A DNA stretch of 64,000 nucleotides from Hymenobacter sp. BT18 (GTDB taxonomy: Bacteria > Bacteroidota > Bacteroidia > Cytophagales > Hymenobacteraceae): NCBI RefSeq assembly GCF_012273015.1, contig NZ_CP050954.1, forward strand, positions 3,574,001 through 3,638,000. The letters run 5' to 3'. A program made the position numbers and the translations under genes. Below are positions 61,938 through 64,000 of the stretch, piece after piece. Within the stretch, counting starts at the first letter, position 1; every line of letters begins with the position of its first letter. The notes beneath the pieces are model-generated. The model was not told the DNA's origin. It did no database searches and saw nothing but the letters and a program-made list of their open reading frames with translations.

Positions 61938-62477
61938 ATGACGCCACCCAACATCTCGCTGCACGACAAACAATTTGCTCCCTACTTGTCGGCGGCGCAA
62001 CTCCAGGCTACCGTCACGGCACTGGCCGCCCGCCTCAACCACGACTATGCCGGCAAGCAGCCGTTGTTTGTAGCCGTGCTGAACGGCTCGTTCATGTTTG
62101 CGGCCGATCTGATGAAGCAACTGCACATTCCCTGCGAAATCACCTTCATTCGGGTGGCTTCCTACCAGGGCACCGGCAGCACGGGCAAAGTGCAGGAAGT
62201 AATGGGCTTGTACGAAAAGCTCACCGACCGCCACGTGGTGCTGCTGGAAGACATTGTGGATACCGGCCACACCATGCGCATGCTCCTGGATACGCTGGGC
62301 GAGCATAAGCCGGCCTCGATGGAAGTGGCCACGCTGTTTCTGAAGCCCGAGTGCTTGCAGCATGAGCTAGAGCTGCGCTACATCGGCCAGGAAATTCCCA
62401 ATGACTTCATCGTGGGCTACGGCCTCGACTACGATGGACTGGGCCGCAACTACCCCGACGTGTACACGGTAATCTAG
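61938..62477 (+). CDS. hpt: Hypoxanthine phosphoribosyltransferase
   Basis: This is a 179-residue type I phosphoribosyltransferase for purine salvage. It converts hypoxanthine or guanine plus PRPP to the nucleotide. The PRPP-binding motif is HVVLLEDIVDTGHTMRML, the early PPi loop is FVAVLNGSFMFAADLM, and the base-binding YVGYGLDYDGLGRNYP-type stretch (here IVGYGLDYDGLGRNYPDVYT) closes the protein. Length is normal. It leads the hpt-adk-obgE order that is common in Cytophagales. Confidence 0.95.
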   Translation: MTPPNISLHDKQFAPYLSAAQLQATVTALAARLNHDYAGKQPLFVAVLNGSFMFAADLMKQLHIPCEITFIRVASYQGTGSTGKVQEVMGLYEKLTDRHVVLLEDIVDTGHTMRMLLDTLGEHKPASMEVATLFLKPECLQHELELRYIGQEIPNDFIVGYGLDYDGLGRNYPDVYTVI

Positions 62478-62587
62478 GTAGTTGACTTTTGACAATATTC
62501 TATTGAACTGCCCACAACGGCTTTTGCCTGCGAAGTAGTATCTTTCCTCTCCGCCCTCATTTACTTTTCCGCGAAACCACTCGCTAT

Positions 62588-63211
62588 ATGCTGAATATCG
62601 TGCTCTTCGGCCCTCCCGGCGCCGGCAAAGGAACGCAAAGCCAAAAACTGATTGCCCGCTACAACCTGGTGCACCTTTCCACCGGCGACCTGCTGCGTGC
62701 CCAGATTGCGCAGGGTACGGAGCTGGGCCTGCGGGCCAAAAAGCTCATGGACGAAGGACTGCTCGTGCCCGACGAAGTGGTTATCGGCATGATTAACTCG
62801 GCCCTGAACGACAACAAGCAGGCCGCCGGCTTTATTTTCGACGGCTTCCCACGCACGGTGCCCCAGGCCGCAAGCCTCGATGCTCTGCTTTCCCAGCACG
62901 ACACCAAAGTATCGTGCATGGTGGCCCTGGAAGTAGCCGAGGAAGAGCTGGTAACGCGCCTGCTGGAGCGCGGCAAAACCTCCGGCCGCCCCGACGACCA
63001 GAATGAGGAAAAGATCCGCAAGCGCGTGACGGTATACAACACCGAAACCGCCCAGGTAGCAGGCTACTATGCCCAGCAGCAGAAATTTCACGCCCTCAAC
63101 GGCATCGGCGCCATCGACGACATCTTCGGACAGATCTGCGGCATCATCGACCGGCAGCAGCCCGCCCCTTCTGAAAGCAGCCGTCAGGCAACCGACGAAG
63201 TAAAAGCGTAA
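62588..63211 (+). CDS. adk: Adenylate kinase
   Basis: This is a 207-residue AMP/ATP phosphotransferase. The P-loop is GPPGAGKGTQ at the N-terminus, the AMP site is HLSTGDLLRAQIAQGTELG, and the conserved FDGFPRTVPQA follows. The LID is short (SGRPDDQNEEKIRKRVTVYN) with no zinc cysteines, the short form. The last 15 residues are a polar extension without a family counterpart. It is 110 bases after hpt; a palindromic repeat separates it from obgE. Confidence 0.96.
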   Translation: MLNIVLFGPPGAGKGTQSQKLIARYNLVHLSTGDLLRAQIAQGTELGLRAKKLMDEGLLVPDEVVIGMINSALNDNKQAAGFIFDGFPRTVPQAASLDALLSQHDTKVSCMVALEVAEEELVTRLLERGKTSGRPDDQNEEKIRKRVTVYNTETAQVAGYYAQQQKFHALNGIGAIDDIFGQICGIIDRQQPAPSESSRQATDEVKA

Positions 63212-63236
63212 CTTTGCGACTCTAGTTCGCATAAAA

Positions 63237-63340
63237 CTGTCATCCTGAGCGAAGCGAAGGACCTTACCACGACTGAACGAGGCGTTTCGGCGTCCAACGT
63301 TCATTTGGTGTGAGGTCCTTCGCTTCGCTCAGGATGACAG
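63237..63340. repeat. REP-like palindromic element, copy 2
   Basis: A perfect 28-base inverted repeat (63237-63264 with 63313-63340, CTGTCATCCTGAGCGAAGCG then AAGGACCT) encloses a 48-base spacer. Its arms share TGTCATCCTG-GC----GCGAAGG with the element at 17654-17738. It lies between adk and obgE and could also work as a transcription attenuator. Confidence 0.8.
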
Positions 63341-63428
63341 CTGTTTTTCAGACAACTCATGTTAGTGGCTGAATTTAAGGAGCTCATTTGCTTCTGAATT
63401 CTAGCCTCTAGCTCCTAACTTCTCAAGA

Positions 63429-64000
63429 GTGGCTTCCAACAACTTTATCGACTACGTCAAAATCAACTGCCGCTCGGGCAAAGGCGGGGCGGGTTCGCAC
63501 CACTTTTTCCGGGCCAAGGGCCTGCCCAACGGTGGCCCCGACGGTGGCGACGGGGGCCGGGGCGGCCACATCATTCTGGAAGGCAGCTCCCAGCTCTGGA
63601 CGCTGCTGCACCTGCAGTACCAGAAGCACCTGATTGCCAAGCCCGGCGAAAACGGCGGCGAAAACCTGCGCACCGGTGCCCAGGGCGACGATATCATTAT
63701 TCAGGTACCCTTGGGTACCGTAGCCCGCGACGCCGAAACTGGGGAGAAGAAGCTCGAAATTACCGAAGACGGGCAGCGCCTCATCCTCACGCCCGGCGGC
63801 CGCGGCGGCCTCGGCAACGACCACTTCAAGTCGGCTACCAACCAGGCGCCGAGCTACGCCCAGCCCGGTGAGCCGGGCATTGACGAGTGGGTGATTCTGG
63901 AACTCAAGCTGCTGGCCGACGTGGGCCTTGTGGGCTTCCCCAACGCCGGCAAAAGCACCCTGCTCTCGGTGGTATCGGCCGCCAAGCCTAAGATTGCCGA
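63429..64000 (+). CDS. obgE: Obg GTPase, 5' part (runs off window)
   Basis: The N-terminal 190 residues of Obg are present and the gene continues past the edge. It starts with GTG at 63429, the only start that keeps the N-terminal Obg fold intact ([20 protein letters not shown]). The glycine-rich Obg domain shows [20 protein letters not shown] and [20 protein letters not shown]. The GTPase G1 loop [12 protein letters not shown] begins near residue 167. Obg is a ribosome-assembly and stress GTPase. It fits the hpt-adk-obgE gene order. Confidence 0.95.
   Translation, partial: MASNNFIDYVKINCRSGKGGAGSHHFFRAKGLPNGGPDGGDGGRGGHIILEGSSQLWTLLHLQYQKHLIAKPGENGGENLRTGAQGDDIIIQVPLGTVARDAETGEKKLEITEDGQRLILTPGGRGGLGNDHFKSATNQAPSYAQPGEPGIDEWVILELKLLADVGLVGFPNAGKSTLLSVVSAAKPKIA

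Overview
The window looks like chromosomal DNA of a GC-rich Bacteroidota bacterium of the Cytophagales, most like Hymenobacter. This rests on a SusC/SusD pair, an Oar-type TonB receptor, a type IX secretion (T9SS) sorting tail, TAnnTTTG -7 promoter elements, starts without obvious Shine-Dalgarno sequences, and the gene order hpt-adk-obgE. The genus is an inference; no rRNA is present.

Left end (1-8 kb): a 5'-truncated FG-GAP/T9SS surface protein gene abuts a dabB-dabA inorganic carbon transporter operon and a divergent LysR regulator. The spacer between dabB and the regulator carries paired inverted repeats. On the far side lie fragments of two transposases, one IS5-like and one Tn3-like. The block reads as a transferred cassette. 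An RsbQ-like hydrolase follows.

8-28 kb: a SusC/SusD operon faces a secreted M28 peptidase, which suggests peptide uptake. Then come a dienelactone hydrolase, a LytS/LytTR two-component pair with a heptanucleotide tandem repeat directly before the regulator start codon, a cupin, a Kazal-domain lipoprotein, YtxH-type stress proteins, lysS, an orphan 347-residue protein, the tail-specific protease prc and a glycine-rich stress protein.

28-37 kb: a small unknown protein, proline dehydrogenase, tRNA-Ala(GGC), a very large Oar-type TonB receptor, an NlpC/P60 lipoprotein, a GlcD-type FAD oxidase followed by an FdtA/WxcM-type cupin, and an acyl-CoA-binding protein.

37-59 kb: a surface polysaccharide locus. 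On the plus strand it has asnB, ugd, UDP-xylose synthase, a Wzx-like flippase, two GT2s, a VioA-like aminotransferase with a NeuD-like acyltransferase, a GT61, two GT4s, a HAD phosphatase and a membrane protein with a weak UbiA-like motif. A convergent minus-strand part has a WecE-like aminotransferase, a polyprenyl-phosphate GT2, a candidate polymerase and a secreted repeat protein. An M42 peptidase and an acyltransferase-3 close it. Sugars made probably include UDP-xylose and dTDP-4-amino-4,6-dideoxyhexoses, but the rmlA/rmlB precursor genes are not in view.

59-64 kb: a K+-dependent-type membrane pyrophosphatase, hpt, adk and the start of obgE. Three imperfect palindromic REP-like elements lie in intergenic spaces at 17.7, 61.6 and 63.3 kb.

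I did not find a clear new multi-gene system. The best leads are the carbon-transporter cassette with its palindromic operator, the heptamer repeat at the response-regulator start, the HAD plus membrane-protein pair, and the dispersed palindromic elements.
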